A stretch of DNA of 39,932 bases, taken from contig JAOIVW010000024.1 in the NCBI GenBank assembly GCA_028224375.1, forward strand, positions 1 to 39,932, given 5' to 3'. Positions within the stretch are counted from its first letter, which is position 1. Each line of letters opens with the position of its first letter. A program made the position numbers and the translations under genes. The DNA comes from Hellea sp. (GTDB lineage: Bacteria; Pseudomonadota; Alphaproteobacteria; Caulobacterales; Maricaulaceae). The notes under the pieces are model-generated. The model was not told the origin of the DNA and did no database searches. It worked only from the letters and a program-made list of their open reading frames with translations. This document shows, in pieces, positions 24,135 through 32,785 of this stretch.

Positions 24135-24956
24135 ATGGAAAAAACGGCTGTTGAGCAAGGCAAAGAAAAAGCCGCAAATCTGATTAATGACTTGCAGGAT
24201 ATCAGCTTTTTAAAAATTGCGATGATTATCTTCGGCGCATGGTTGATAATTTATTTGATTCGGAAAATACTGCCATATCTGGCTGAGCGGGGGCCTAATC
24301 AAGTTCGGCTTTATCTTTTGGGCGCTGTTCCGGTTATCCGTTTATTCCTGCTAATCGGCGCGGTGCTGTGGATTATTCCGCTCATTTTTAATATTACCTT
24401 TCAGAACTTTCTGGTCATTGCAGGTGCGGCCAGTGTTGCCATTGGTTTTGCGTTTAAGGATTATGTCAGTTCCCTTATCGCCGGGGTCGTGGCGATTTTC
24501 GAAAAGCCTTACCGTCCAGGTGATTGGGTTCAAATCGGAGAGGATTACGGCGAGGTTAAATCTGTCGGCATTCGTAGCCTAAAAATGCTTACACCTGCAG
24601 ATAATATGATTACCGTTCCGCACGACAAAATATGGTCGAGCAATATTTCTAACTCAAATGATGGCGCTAAGACTCTGATGTGCGTGGTCAGTTTTTATGT
24701 CGAGCCGGATCACGATGTAAACGCTGTGCGCTTTATCTTAGAGGACGTTGCAAAAACCAGCGTTTATCTGGATTTTAAAAAACCTATATTGGTCATGCTC
24801 GCCCAAGAGCCTTGGGGCACGCATTACAAAGTCAAAGTTTATCCCTTCGATATGCGCGATCAGTTTGCATTCATCAGCGACATTACGGCTCGCGGAAAAG
24901 CCGCGATAAAATATGTCGGCGCGAAGGAAGTCAGTGCCAATTACCTGGCGTCATAA
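24135..24956 (+). CDS. MscS-family mechanosensitive channel
   Basis: 273 residues from ATG 24135. I prefer this to the frame opening at 24060, which runs inside the upstream gene. Helices are near 24-44 and 60-80, then the pore helix segment VIAGAASVAIGFAFKDYVSS (about 94-113), the most conserved MscS region, followed by the beta domain KPYRPGDWVQIG and the C-terminal mixed domain with EPWGTHYKVKVYPFD. It would open on membrane tension to release osmolytes. The short topology (three helices) is that of MscS itself. It follows the unknown 377-residue gene with a 2-base gap. Confidence 0.9.
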   Translation: MEKTAVEQGKEKAANLINDLQDISFLKIAMIIFGAWLIIYLIRKILPYLAERGPNQVRLYLLGAVPVIRLFLLIGAVLWIIPLIFNITFQNFLVIAGAASVAIGFAFKDYVSSLIAGVVAIFEKPYRPGDWVQIGEDYGEVKSVGIRSLKMLTPADNMITVPHDKIWSSNISNSNDGAKTLMCVVSFYVEPDHDVNAVRFILEDVAKTSVYLDFKKPILVMLAQEPWGTHYKVKVYPFDMRDQFAFISDITARGKAAIKYVGAKEVSANYLAS

Positions 24957-24961
24957 AGCGC

Positions 24962-26293
24962 TTAATTAAGGTCAATAACGGCGTCAGTCCCGGCTGTTTG
25001 ATAGACTTCGTTCGGGGCCTCATAATCCATATACTCGTTTGAGACCAATATCGGCGCGTCCTGCTTTTTATACACATCCTGCCAGAACGAGGCCTTACCT
25101 GTTTCGTCAGCTGTGACGGTCATATAGGTGATGTGGACGGGAATATGTTCAGCTAGTGGGAAGTGCTTGCGGGTTTTGGCGTCCAAGATTTCTTTAAACT
25201 CTTTAGCTTCAACTCTTTCGTCATTTTCGGCAATCCACTGCGCCATCTTAGTTGGGTCTTCCAATCTGATACAGCCTGAGCTGAGCGCGCGGTTTGACTT
25301 GGCAAATAAATGCTGATCCGGAGTTCCGTGCAGGTAAATAGCATTGGAATTTGGAAAGATGATTTTGATATTTCCAAGCGCATTATTCGGGCCGGCATCC
25401 TGAACCATTTGTATCTTGGACGAAATGCCCGGTTCAAACCAATCCACAGATGCGGCTTTAACTTCCTCGCCGCTGGCGCGGTCATAGATGCGGTAATTAA
25501 ACTTCGCCGCATATGAAGGGTCAGCTTGCAATTTCTTTAACTTTTGACGCTTGAATAAAGATGTCGGTAGAAACCATTTTGGGTTTGCGACCATATATTC
25601 AACTTCATCACTAAAGGCAGGCGTTTGTGTGTAACGCGCGCCGACGACGGTGTTCATTTCAATATCAAGCGTATCATTTTTCCACGCTTGGACATTAAAG
25701 GACGGGATATTTGCCCAGATATGTGTCTCGCCCAAAGCCTCATAATCGGCCCAATTGGTAAGATTAACCTCGATACGATTTAGCTTGGACTCAGCGCTTT
25801 CGTTAAGAGCTTTAAGCGTTGCGGGGCCAATAACGCCGTCATCATCTAAGCCGTGGCGGGCTTGGAATGTTTTGACGAGATCTGCCAAATCATCGTCGAA
25901 AACAGTTTCCTCTTGTGCGGTTGTGACGATGAGCGCATAATTTGTAGCTACTGACTCATAACCTTCGGCGCGTAGGCGCTGGCGAAGGGCAGGGATGCGC
26001 GGGTCGCTGTCACCTGGCTCTATTTTGTCGCCTGATCTTATGGCTTTCCATCCACCCTGACTTACATAGCCCTGATATTCGGCTTGCGCTTTGCGAAGGT
26101 TATTGACCTGATGAATATTGTGCATAGCGGGCTGCGTTCTTAACATCGAAATTGTGGCTGGAGACAAATCAATCGCGCCAGAAGAATGCGTATATGTGGG
26201 CGCGGCAACATAAGATGAGGATGCGTAAGTTACGGCGCTGACACCTGCTGACATGAGCAAGACGAGAGAGGCTTTAATTAGTTTGTTTTTCAT
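24962..26293 (-). CDS. L,D-transpeptidase (YcbB/LdtD-like)
   Basis: 443 residues from ATG 26293 with AGGGA upstream; a longer frame to 26350 lacks support. Signal peptide (1-24, cleavage near Thr-Tyr-Ala-Ser). A peptidoglycan-binding domain with FQARHGLDDDGVIGPATLKA (about 148-167) precedes the YkuD catalytic domain: HGTPDQHLFAKSNRALSSGC, with catalytic Cys341 and IRL after it. It forms 3-3 cross-links in peptidoglycan in the periplasm or attaches proteins. It is divergent from a small exported protein; both have GGAAC promoters, so stress control is likely. Confidence 0.93.
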   Translation of the reverse strand: MKNKLIKASLVLLMSAGVSAVTYASSSYVAAPTYTHSSGAIDLSPATISMLRTQPAMHNIHQVNNLRKAQAEYQGYVSQGGWKAIRSGDKIEPGDSDPRIPALRQRLRAEGYESVATNYALIVTTAQEETVFDDDLADLVKTFQARHGLDDDGVIGPATLKALNESAESKLNRIEVNLTNWADYEALGETHIWANIPSFNVQAWKNDTLDIEMNTVVGARYTQTPAFSDEVEYMVANPKWFLPTSLFKRQKLKKLQADPSYAAKFNYRIYDRASGEEVKAASVDWFEPGISSKIQMVQDAGPNNALGNIKIIFPNSNAIYLHGTPDQHLFAKSNRALSSGCIRLEDPTKMAQWIAENDERVEAKEFKEILDAKTRKHFPLAEHIPVHITYMTVTADETGKASFWQDVYKKQDAPILVSNEYMDYEAPNEVYQTAGTDAVIDLN

Positions 26294-26323
26294 GACTGTC
26301 CCTGATGGTTCGTTCGATGATGT

Positions 26324-26348
26324 TACGCCTCGAGCCTCAGGTGGTTCC
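26324..26348 (-). promoter_or_regulatory. EcfG-type promoter candidate for the L,D-transpeptidase
   Basis: On the - strand GGAAC (26348-26344), 16 bases, CGTA (26327-26324). It is one base from the EcfG consensus GGAAC-N16/17-CGTT. The -10 element ends 30 bases before the ATG at 26293. It lies back to back with a perfect EcfG match on the other strand. Confidence 0.5.
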
Positions 26349-26404
26349 AATTTTGCTATAAAAATTACATGTTTAGCCCATTTTTCAGTTAGACATATAT
26401 ATGT

Positions 26405-26429
26405 GGAACCAATTTCAATCTGCCACGTT
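26405..26429 (+). promoter_or_regulatory. EcfG-type promoter, perfect consensus
   Basis: GGAAC (26405-26409), exactly 16 bases, then CGTT (26426-26429): the full consensus of the alphaproteobacterial general stress sigma factor. The ATG of the downstream gene follows 28 bases later. A 12-base AT palindrome, ACATATATATGT, abuts the -35 element (26393-26404). Confidence 0.65.
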
Positions 26430-26457
26430 GATTAGGTGAATTCTTTCAGAGGTCACA

Positions 26458-27129
26458 ATGATAAAAGCAATCGCAATAGGCGCCGCCTTAATTTCTATAA
26501 GTGCAATTTTGCCTGCATCCATCAACGCTTCAAATGCGCCTGACTTAGCGCTTCATGAGACCGTGATACCGTCACTTCCATCCGCAGATTACACAGAAAA
26601 TACCAATAGCGCTTCAAGCATAAATGACGCTTTGGAGACAAGGCTAACGGCAGGCCTTTATGATGCGGCATTTGACCAGAACTTTCCTGACGGCACAGAC
26701 CTCGTCGTGCGAATGACATATGCCAATTATGACTTTAACCCGGTGTGGACACCGACATCGGTTGAAGACCTAAAAGATTTATGCAGCGTTGAGCGTAACG
26801 CCTCAGAATTTTGTAATGCGGAGACGGTATCTGAAATTTCCGATGTGAGGTTTGTGACGGGAACAGACGCTGAGCGTGCTGACGCCGATGTCGCCTTGAC
26901 ACATATATTCCTAGATCACGCCGCCAGCCATCACATCGAAGCTTACACAAGTGGCAAATGGGTTGCGCGCGACACAGGTCCAAGTGAGCCCATACTTGTC
27001 GCCTCATTACGCGAAGCTGGGAAATATGGTATTAGCGATGCTCTGAATATTTTAAACCCCGTTGAGATGAGTTCGTCCAATATGGAAATTCAAACAATCT
27101 CTGCATCGTCATCTGAAAACTTGCCTTAG
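26458..27129 (+). CDS. Exported protein of unknown function, stress-promoter associated
   Basis: 223 residues with a signal peptide (hydrophobic 4-20, cleavage near Ile-Asn-Ala). The mature part is acidic, with the segment LETRLTAGLYDAAFDQNFPD and YANYDFNPVWTPTSVEDLKD. The short Tyr-x-x-Asn-Pro-x-Trp stretch loosely recalls the region that precedes the catalytic domain in YcbB-type transpeptidases, but no YkuD domain is present. Two Cys residues (in SVERNASEFCNAETVSE and near it) could pair. The start ATG has GAGGT upstream. It is divergent from the L,D-transpeptidase and shares a stress-type intergenic region, so a role in envelope maintenance is possible. Confidence 0.55.
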   Translation: MIKAIAIGAALISISAILPASINASNAPDLALHETVIPSLPSADYTENTNSASSINDALETRLTAGLYDAAFDQNFPDGTDLVVRMTYANYDFNPVWTPTSVEDLKDLCSVERNASEFCNAETVSEISDVRFVTGTDAERADADVALTHIFLDHAASHHIEAYTSGKWVARDTGPSEPILVASLREAGKYGISDALNILNPVEMSSSNMEIQTISASSSENLP

Positions 27130-27132
27130 GCT

Positions 27133-28599
27133 CTACCTAAAAACAGGATCGTCCAAGCTTCGCAGCTTCCTTGAATGCAGCGTGCCTGACTTTGCGGCGT
27201 CTTTCAAAATCGACATGGCTTCGAGGCCGATATTTAGATGCTGCGCGACGCGGGAGCGGTAAAAGGCTTCGGCTGAGCCGGGGAGCTTTATTTCGCCGTG
27301 AAGCGGCCTGTCAGAGACGCAGAGTAGCGTTCCGTAAGGCACGCGGTAACGATAGCCGTTTGCGGCAATCGTCGCGCTCTCCATATCAATGGCAATGGCG
27401 CGGGCTTGATTGAGGCGTGTGCGAAGCTGTGAATAGCGCATTTCCCAATTCCGGTCATCCGTCGTGACGACTGTGCCAGTGCGCACATGTTGTTTCATTT
27501 CTGTGCCTGACAAATCCATGACTTGGCCAATGGCCTCAGTCAGCGCGATTTGCACTTCGGCAATGGTCGGCAGCGGAATCGTTGGCGGGAGCATATCGTC
27601 CAAAATCTGATCATCACGCAGATAAGCATGGGCGAGGACAAAGTCGCCTAGCGTTTGCGTGTTACGTAATCCGCCGCAATGGCCCAGCATGAGCCAGCAA
27701 TGGGAGCGCAATACGGCCACATGGTCGGTAATCGTCTTGGCATTAGACGGGCCGACACCAATATTGATGAGGGTCACGCCCGCTTCATTCTCGCACATAA
27801 GGTGATAGGCGGGCATTTGCGGGAGCTTGAATTTCGGGTCGGGTTTATAATCCGCCGGATCCGTGATGAGCCCAACGCCCGGCGCACTAAAACTATAGCA
27901 CTCATCTTTTTGGATTAGCTCTTTGGCGTGTTCAATAAACTCATCCACATAGCGTTGGTAATTGGTGAAAATTACGAATTTTTGGAAATGGGAGGGCTGT
28001 GTGCCTGTGTAATGTTTTAAGCGTTGCAGCGAGTAATCCGTGCGCAGGGCGGGGAAGAGCGAGAGTGGGCGCGGCTCATCATTGGGATGCTCAAACGCCC
28101 CGTCCGCTAAATCATCATGGATGCTCTTCAGGTCGGGCAGGGGGAAATAATCACCAATGTTCTTTGACAGGCCTTCATTCATTTCAAAAGAGGAGGGGTC
28201 GATGGCAAAGGCCACGGGAATAACCTCGTCGCTATAGCCGACATAATAATCAACTTCATAAGCGGCCTCTATATGGCTGAGCTGATCGGTGAGGTAGTCT
28301 TTGAAGATTTCAGGGTGGGTGATGGAGGTGCCATACCAGCCCGGCCCGCGAATACTGACAAAGCCATTCGGCTTCACGCCGTCCGTTTTTTTCTTAAGCA
28401 AATGCAACAGCAAATAAGGATAAGAGGCGATCCGATCGCCGTGATATTCGCCCTTGTCAGCAAAGATGGCGAAGGCTTTGTTCAGGTGGTCAGTGGCTTC
28501 GCTGTAAAGTGTTTCAAGCTTTAAGATGGCCTCGGGGGCGTCTGTGCAAAGCGCGAGTGTTTCGAAAAAATGGGGCTTATCGCCGATTTGATTTAAAAT
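27133..28599 (-). CDS. amn: AMP nucleosidase, apparent ATT start
   Basis: Cleaves AMP to adenine and ribose 5-phosphate. Reading the same frame upstream of the first TTG (28413) adds 62 codons, including APEAILKLETLYSEATDHLN, which looks like the usual N-terminal domain. With start ATT 28599 the protein is 488 residues, close to E. coli Amn (484). AGGA lies seven bases before that ATT. No ATG, GTG or TTG exists in the added 62 codons. Catalytic-domain signatures: INIGVGPSNAKTITDHVAVL, MLGHCGGLRNTQTLGDFVLA, AIAIDMESATIAANGYRYRV, LLCVSDRPLHGEIKLPG. It is single, convergent to the exported protein. Confidence 0.92.
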   Translation of the reverse strand: MLNQIGDKPHFFETLALCTDAPEAILKLETLYSEATDHLNKAFAIFADKGEYHGDRIASYPYLLLHLLKKKTDGVKPNGFVSIRGPGWYGTSITHPEIFKDYLTDQLSHIEAAYEVDYYVGYSDEVIPVAFAIDPSSFEMNEGLSKNIGDYFPLPDLKSIHDDLADGAFEHPNDEPRPLSLFPALRTDYSLQRLKHYTGTQPSHFQKFVIFTNYQRYVDEFIEHAKELIQKDECYSFSAPGVGLITDPADYKPDPKFKLPQMPAYHLMCENEAGVTLINIGVGPSNAKTITDHVAVLRSHCWLMLGHCGGLRNTQTLGDFVLAHAYLRDDQILDDMLPPTIPLPTIAEVQIALTEAIGQVMDLSGTEMKQHVRTGTVVTTDDRNWEMRYSQLRTRLNQARAIAIDMESATIAANGYRYRVPYGTLLCVSDRPLHGEIKLPGSAEAFYRSRVAQHLNIGLEAMSILKDAAKSGTLHSRKLRSLDDPVFR

Positions 28600-28766
28600 G
28601 GTCTTTTCCTTTACTTATCTTCTCGGGCGGCCTTTTTTTTCTCTCCGTATGAGTGATAAAATTTCCACGTCCTATCAAAATTGAAGGGCGGGTGTCAAGA
28701 ATTTCAATAGGCCTTGCACCTAATGCAAGCCTTGTGTTGTGCGTGTATGAGTTCGCAAACACAGTT

Positions 28767-28794
28767 AAAAAAATGGAGAGCCAAGGCCCTCCAT
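28767..28794 (-). terminator. Rho-independent terminator of the TonB receptor gene
   Basis: On the - strand ATGGAGGGC-CTTG-GCTCTCCAT (one G-U pair) is followed by a run of T (28773-28767 on the + strand as A). It lies 27 bases after the receptor stop. Confidence 0.88.
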
Positions 28795-28820
28795 TTGTAT
28801 TTTGATATTTAGCATGAAAC

Positions 28821-31800
28821 CTAGAAATCGTATTTCGCACCGAAACGGATCTCATAAAGCGATGCAGAGTCGACTGCAAATGGCTGAAGGCCTTGCTCAT
28901 TCCGAACACGTGTATTCGGGAAGTTAGCCTGCTCAAGCGTTCCCCAATCACTGTTAAGTAGATTTGTGAGGTTTTCGATGACCATGAAGACTTCCGCACG
29001 GTCTTCACTGCGAATACCCGGCAATTCTTGGGTAAGTTTCAAGTCAATTTTTGAGAAGGACGGGGACGTAAACTCATTCCGTTCTGTACCTGGCGTAAGA
29101 ATTCGGTTGTCCGACAAGAACGGCGTGAATCCATAAATTGCCCGCTCTTGTCCGTCTTGAACTGAAGAGTAAGGCCGACCGGATTGAGATAAGAGGAACG
29201 TGTCAACGCGCGTCAGATAATCGCCGATAAAGGCCTTTTCATATCCAATATTTGCCGTGAAACGGTGCTTGGTGTTGAAGTTTGACGTCGACAGAATTTG
29301 CTCCTGCGGGTCAGTGAATGCTCGGTTGTTATAGTTAGAAAACGCAACGGCACTTGTCATAGGTTGAACATCTTCCGCATCAGAATAGGCATATCCCGCT
29401 CGCACGTTCCAGCCGCTCTCCCAGTCTTTGGACACACCAAAAGAGGCAATGAAGCCTCTGTTGCTGTCGTCAGCGTTGGTCAGAGCGAAGCTGTCGAGTA
29501 GCGGGCTGTCAAATGTCGGGTAAGTCACGCCGTCAATGACTTGCGTGCCTGTTTGTACAAGGTCACCGCGCTGAATGATCGCTGTATTTTCTGATTGAGA
29601 CCACAACAGGTCGGCTTGGAAAAACCACTCGCCGCCGAATATAGATTCGCCTGTATCGAAGAACGGGCTATAGGTTGCGCCAATTGAGTATTTCCATTCA
29701 GATGGAATTTCAAAATCCGGGTCAAGAAAGTTGATTTCGAAATTTCGGCCTACACCAGTCGCAACGCTGTCGGCCAGTTCTTGCGGAACCGCAAAACCAG
29801 GGCCGTTTGGTACGCCGTCTTCGGCAAGAGTGTATTCCAAAGCAAACAAATCAATGTCACCGCGGATACGCGCGCCAACTTGCGTAATGTTGTTAGCGGA
29901 AAAATTGTTAGACAACCAAACATTTGGGTTACCGCCTGAATATCGGCCGACACCGCCGTGGAATTGCAGTGTGTCTGTTGCGTCCCAAGTCAAACCGATA
30001 CGAGGCTGCAAAAGATCAAGTCCGTCAAAATTTTGAGAATTTGAGAAGCCGTATTCAGCCGTAAAATCCGGGTTTTCAACCGGAACATCATCGGATGTAT
30101 AAAAATCATACCGCAGACCCGCCACGAGTGTCAGGTCATCCGTAAAACTCCACTCATCCTGCAGATAAATCGCATTCCGATTGTAGCCAAAATCGGCTGC
30201 CGCATCTAGCGGGTTTAGGGAAGGCGCGTTGTTAAACTCAACTTGGTTGGCGATCCCGTTCCGGAAATCGTCAACGGAGCTGAACCGCACTTCGGTTTGC
30301 GCTTGCTGGATGAACAAGTTGAAGATGTCCAATTGCTGCGTTTCCACACCCGCCGTAAAGCTATGGTCACCCATGGTATAATTTGCACGGAAAATCAGAT
30401 CCAAAACAGTGTAATTCAAATCATTGGCTTGACGAGAGTCATCGCTGCCCAAATAGACATCAACCGCGCCCGTATCAATCCGAAACTCACCAAAATCTGT
30501 TCCGCCGATTGATTCCTGGCGGTTGTCAATATCTGTGTAGCTGCCGCGAATTTCAGTTGAGAAATTATCTGTCCAATCGGAAAATAATGCGCCGGTGTAG
30601 GTATAAAGCCTTGTGCCGCGCTCATATAAATGATTCGAGAACTCAAGCTCATTCGTGTCGCCGTCTGAGCGTACAATGTTAAAACCGTCATTGTACTGGA
30701 ACGTACCGGACGCCCGATGTTTATCACTGATATTCCAATCTAGTTTTACCAAGATTTTTTCATCATCATTGTCAAAACTTGTTGGGATAAAGCCCGGCTC
30801 ATATTGGTAAACATCCCGCGAGATTTGCGCAATTTCGTCGACGACGGACTGGCTGACTTGGAAAGGTCCACTGCCAAGTGTTTGAGATGTATTTGGATAG
30901 GTGTTCGCCCCTTCCAGTTTTTCATATGCTGCGAAGAAGAAGAGCTTGTCTTTAATAATCGGGCCGCCGATGGATAAACCATAGCGGATTTCATCAAAGT
31001 TGCCGAACTCAAAGTCTGTTCCGGACGCCCTGTCACCTTGCAGACCATCATCCGTGTAATCAATAAAGGCGCTGCCGTGGAATTCATTTGTCCCGGACTT
31101 TGTGACGGAGTTAATGTTACAGGCCGTGAAGTTACCAAAGATCACATCCAGAGGTGCCAGCTCAACGGTAATCTGATCAAGCGCGTCAAACGGGAAAGGC
31201 TGACGTTCGGTTGGGAAACCGTTTGCGTTCAATCCGAAGGCATCATTTTGCTGGACACCATCAAGCGTAAATGAGTTAAACCTAGAATTTTGCCCGGCAC
31301 ATTGGATCGCGTCATTATTCGTCTCATCGACTGAGATCCGCGGGTCAATTCGAATGATGTCGGCGAGGCTGCGATTAATCGCCGGCGCGTTTTGAATGGT
31401 ATCAACACCAAATGTGGCATTCGGACCAATGGCTAGTGTTGTGACGACTTGGCGCTGTCCCACCGCGATAATTTCGTCGCCGGCTTGCAATTCAAATCTC
31501 AACTGAGAGGTGTCCCCCAGAGAAAGCACAATGCCTTCAACCCGCTTGCCCTGATAGCTGGGTGAGGACGCCGTTACGTCATACGCACCGCTGACCGGAA
31601 GGCCGCGGAGAGAGAAACCGCCGCTATTGTCGGTCGTTACAGAGCGCGTTAATCCTGTGGATGTGTTGCGCAGCACAATGCTCGCGCCAGGAACCGGGTT
31701 GCCGCTGGTGTCGACAACCGACCCGACGACAGAGGACGTCGTCACTTGTCCGTATGCGGCGGTTGTGAGGCCCAGTGTGAGGGCTAGGGCGGAGGTGCTT

Positions 31801-31841
31801 AGGATGGCGCGTAGGCCAAGGGATGTGATATGGGAATTCAT
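28821..31841 (-). CDS. TonB-dependent receptor, Oar-like, with regulatory carboxypeptidase-like domain
   Basis: 1006 residues. Signal peptide (cleavage after Thr-Ala-Ala-Tyr-Gly near 30), then a carboxypeptidase regulatory-like beta-sandwich (about 33-120: VVDTSGNPVPGASIVLRNTS), then a plug domain with NSFTLDGVQQNDAF and SVTKSGTNEFHGSAF, and a C-terminal barrel ending Tyr-Asp-Phe, the aromatic end recognised by BAM. Two plug Cys residues (in QCAGQNSRFN and FTACNINSVT) could bond. It takes up an unknown large ligand across the outer membrane using TonB energy. There are no adjacent degradation genes to suggest the substrate. Start ATG 31841. Confidence 0.93.
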   Translation of the reverse strand: MNSHITSLGLRAILSTSALALTLGLTTAAYGQVTTSSVVGSVVDTSGNPVPGASIVLRNTSTGLTRSVTTDNSGGFSLRGLPVSGAYDVTASSPSYQGKRVEGIVLSLGDTSQLRFELQAGDEIIAVGQRQVVTTLAIGPNATFGVDTIQNAPAINRSLADIIRIDPRISVDETNNDAIQCAGQNSRFNSFTLDGVQQNDAFGLNANGFPTERQPFPFDALDQITVELAPLDVIFGNFTACNINSVTKSGTNEFHGSAFIDYTDDGLQGDRASGTDFEFGNFDEIRYGLSIGGPIIKDKLFFFAAYEKLEGANTYPNTSQTLGSGPFQVSQSVVDEIAQISRDVYQYEPGFIPTSFDNDDEKILVKLDWNISDKHRASGTFQYNDGFNIVRSDGDTNELEFSNHLYERGTRLYTYTGALFSDWTDNFSTEIRGSYTDIDNRQESIGGTDFGEFRIDTGAVDVYLGSDDSRQANDLNYTVLDLIFRANYTMGDHSFTAGVETQQLDIFNLFIQQAQTEVRFSSVDDFRNGIANQVEFNNAPSLNPLDAAADFGYNRNAIYLQDEWSFTDDLTLVAGLRYDFYTSDDVPVENPDFTAEYGFSNSQNFDGLDLLQPRIGLTWDATDTLQFHGGVGRYSGGNPNVWLSNNFSANNITQVGARIRGDIDLFALEYTLAEDGVPNGPGFAVPQELADSVATGVGRNFEINFLDPDFEIPSEWKYSIGATYSPFFDTGESIFGGEWFFQADLLWSQSENTAIIQRGDLVQTGTQVIDGVTYPTFDSPLLDSFALTNADDSNRGFIASFGVSKDWESGWNVRAGYAYSDAEDVQPMTSAVAFSNYNNRAFTDPQEQILSTSNFNTKHRFTANIGYEKAFIGDYLTRVDTFLLSQSGRPYSSVQDGQERAIYGFTPFLSDNRILTPGTERNEFTSPSFSKIDLKLTQELPGIRSEDRAEVFMVIENLTNLLNSDWGTLEQANFPNTRVRNEQGLQPFAVDSASLYEIRFGAKYDF

Positions 31842-31919
31842 TGTGTTCTCTTTCTAAATCGAAAAATGCGATGGGATATTTAAGATTGAGCGCTCCCTAA
31901 ATGTGTCTCATCACAGTTT

Positions 31920-31937
31920 TATGACATTTTTGTCATA
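31920..31937. promoter_or_regulatory. Palindromic candidate operator before the TonB receptor
   Basis: Perfect inverted repeat TATGACA-TTTT-TGTCATA, 79 bases upstream of the receptor start. It lies in the 281-base divergent gap between the receptor and uridine kinase. That gap also holds a DnaA-box-like TTATCCACA at 32022; otherwise I see nothing in it. The factor is unknown. Confidence 0.4.
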
Positions 31938-32122
31938 TGTAGGAGTCGAGGAGTCGGGATTCTTTTGAACCGTTGCATCATTGCCACAGTTTTGGGCGTT
32001 TTCAGACAAGTTATGCCACACTTATCCACAAAGCTGGGCATTTTGACTCGCTAAGCTTTGAATCTCTCGTTACGAATACGTCAATCTGAGTAAGAAAAGA
32101 CGCATTTTAGAGAATCGCTTTC

Positions 32123-32761
32123 ATGTCCATCATCATCGCTATCGCCGGAGGAAGCTGCTCGGGCAAGACAACATTGGCGCGGCATCTGCAGCATCGTTTG
32201 GGTGCGGCCAATGCTATGCTGATTCGCCAAGATGATTATTATCATGACATTCGCGATAGGGCTAAAGGCGATGAGATGCCCAATTTCGATGTCCCCGAAG
32301 CTTTGGACTTTGCGCTGCTCGCGGAGAATCTGGACACGCTGAAAAATGGTGAGGCGGTACAGCTTCCTAATTATGATTTCACCACCCATCAACGTATTCG
32401 CGCCACTGAGCCGCTTGACGCCAAAGCCTTTACAATCGTCGAAGGGCTTTTGCTGCTCAACGACGCGGTCATACGCGAGCAGGCGGATGTCTCTATCTAT
32501 ATGCGCTGTCCTTATGAGACCCGTTTTGAACGCCGCTTGGCGCGTGATATTGCCGAACGTGGACGCACGGAAGAATTCGTCCATCACCAATTTGCTAAGG
32601 ATGTAGAACCCGCGCACCAGAAATTCATTCAGCCTTCAGCCGCTCATGCTGATGTGCTGGTCGAGCAAGCTGATTATGTCCGCTCGATTGATGGTATCAT
32701 TGAGCGAATCATCGAAGCGCTGCCAGATTTAGACGCGCCTCAAATGAGCTTGGCACTCTAA
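32123..32761 (+). CDS. udk: Uridine kinase
   Basis: Phosphorylates uridine/cytidine in pyrimidine salvage. 212 residues, typical of the family. Walker A GGSCSGKTT (9-17), then IRQDDYYHD (34-42), NFDVPEALDF (about 53-62), PNYDFTTHQR, VEGLLLL, and RFERRLARDIAERGRTEEFV, the lid region. Start ATG 32123. The next gene, a nucleoside transporter, starts 24 bases on, so uptake and phosphorylation are linked. The C-terminal 10 residues (DAPQMSLAL) are unremarkable. Confidence 0.92.
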   Translation: MSIIIAIAGGSCSGKTTLARHLQHRLGAANAMLIRQDDYYHDIRDRAKGDEMPNFDVPEALDFALLAENLDTLKNGEAVQLPNYDFTTHQRIRATEPLDAKAFTIVEGLLLLNDAVIREQADVSIYMRCPYETRFERRLARDIAERGRTEEFVHHQFAKDVEPAHQKFIQPSAAHADVLVEQADYVRSIDGIIERIIEALPDLDAPQMSLAL

Positions 32762-32785
32762 TCGTTATTGCGTAAGGCAGATATT

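Noticed and set aside
28413..28599. TTG 28413 as start of AMP nucleosidase
   Set aside because: It would remove 62 codons that carry the conserved N-terminal domain, and no ribosome site stands before it.
28577..29008. 143-residue ORF on the - strand overlapping the TonB receptor end
   Set aside because: Out-of-frame shadow of the receptor and of its terminator region; composition is not protein-like.
32011..32030. DnaA boxes and an origin between the TonB receptor and udk
   Set aside because: Only one perfect TTATCCACA and one near match. No AT-rich unwinding region and no dnaA, parA or hemE nearby. One 9-base match in a 40 kb window is near chance.
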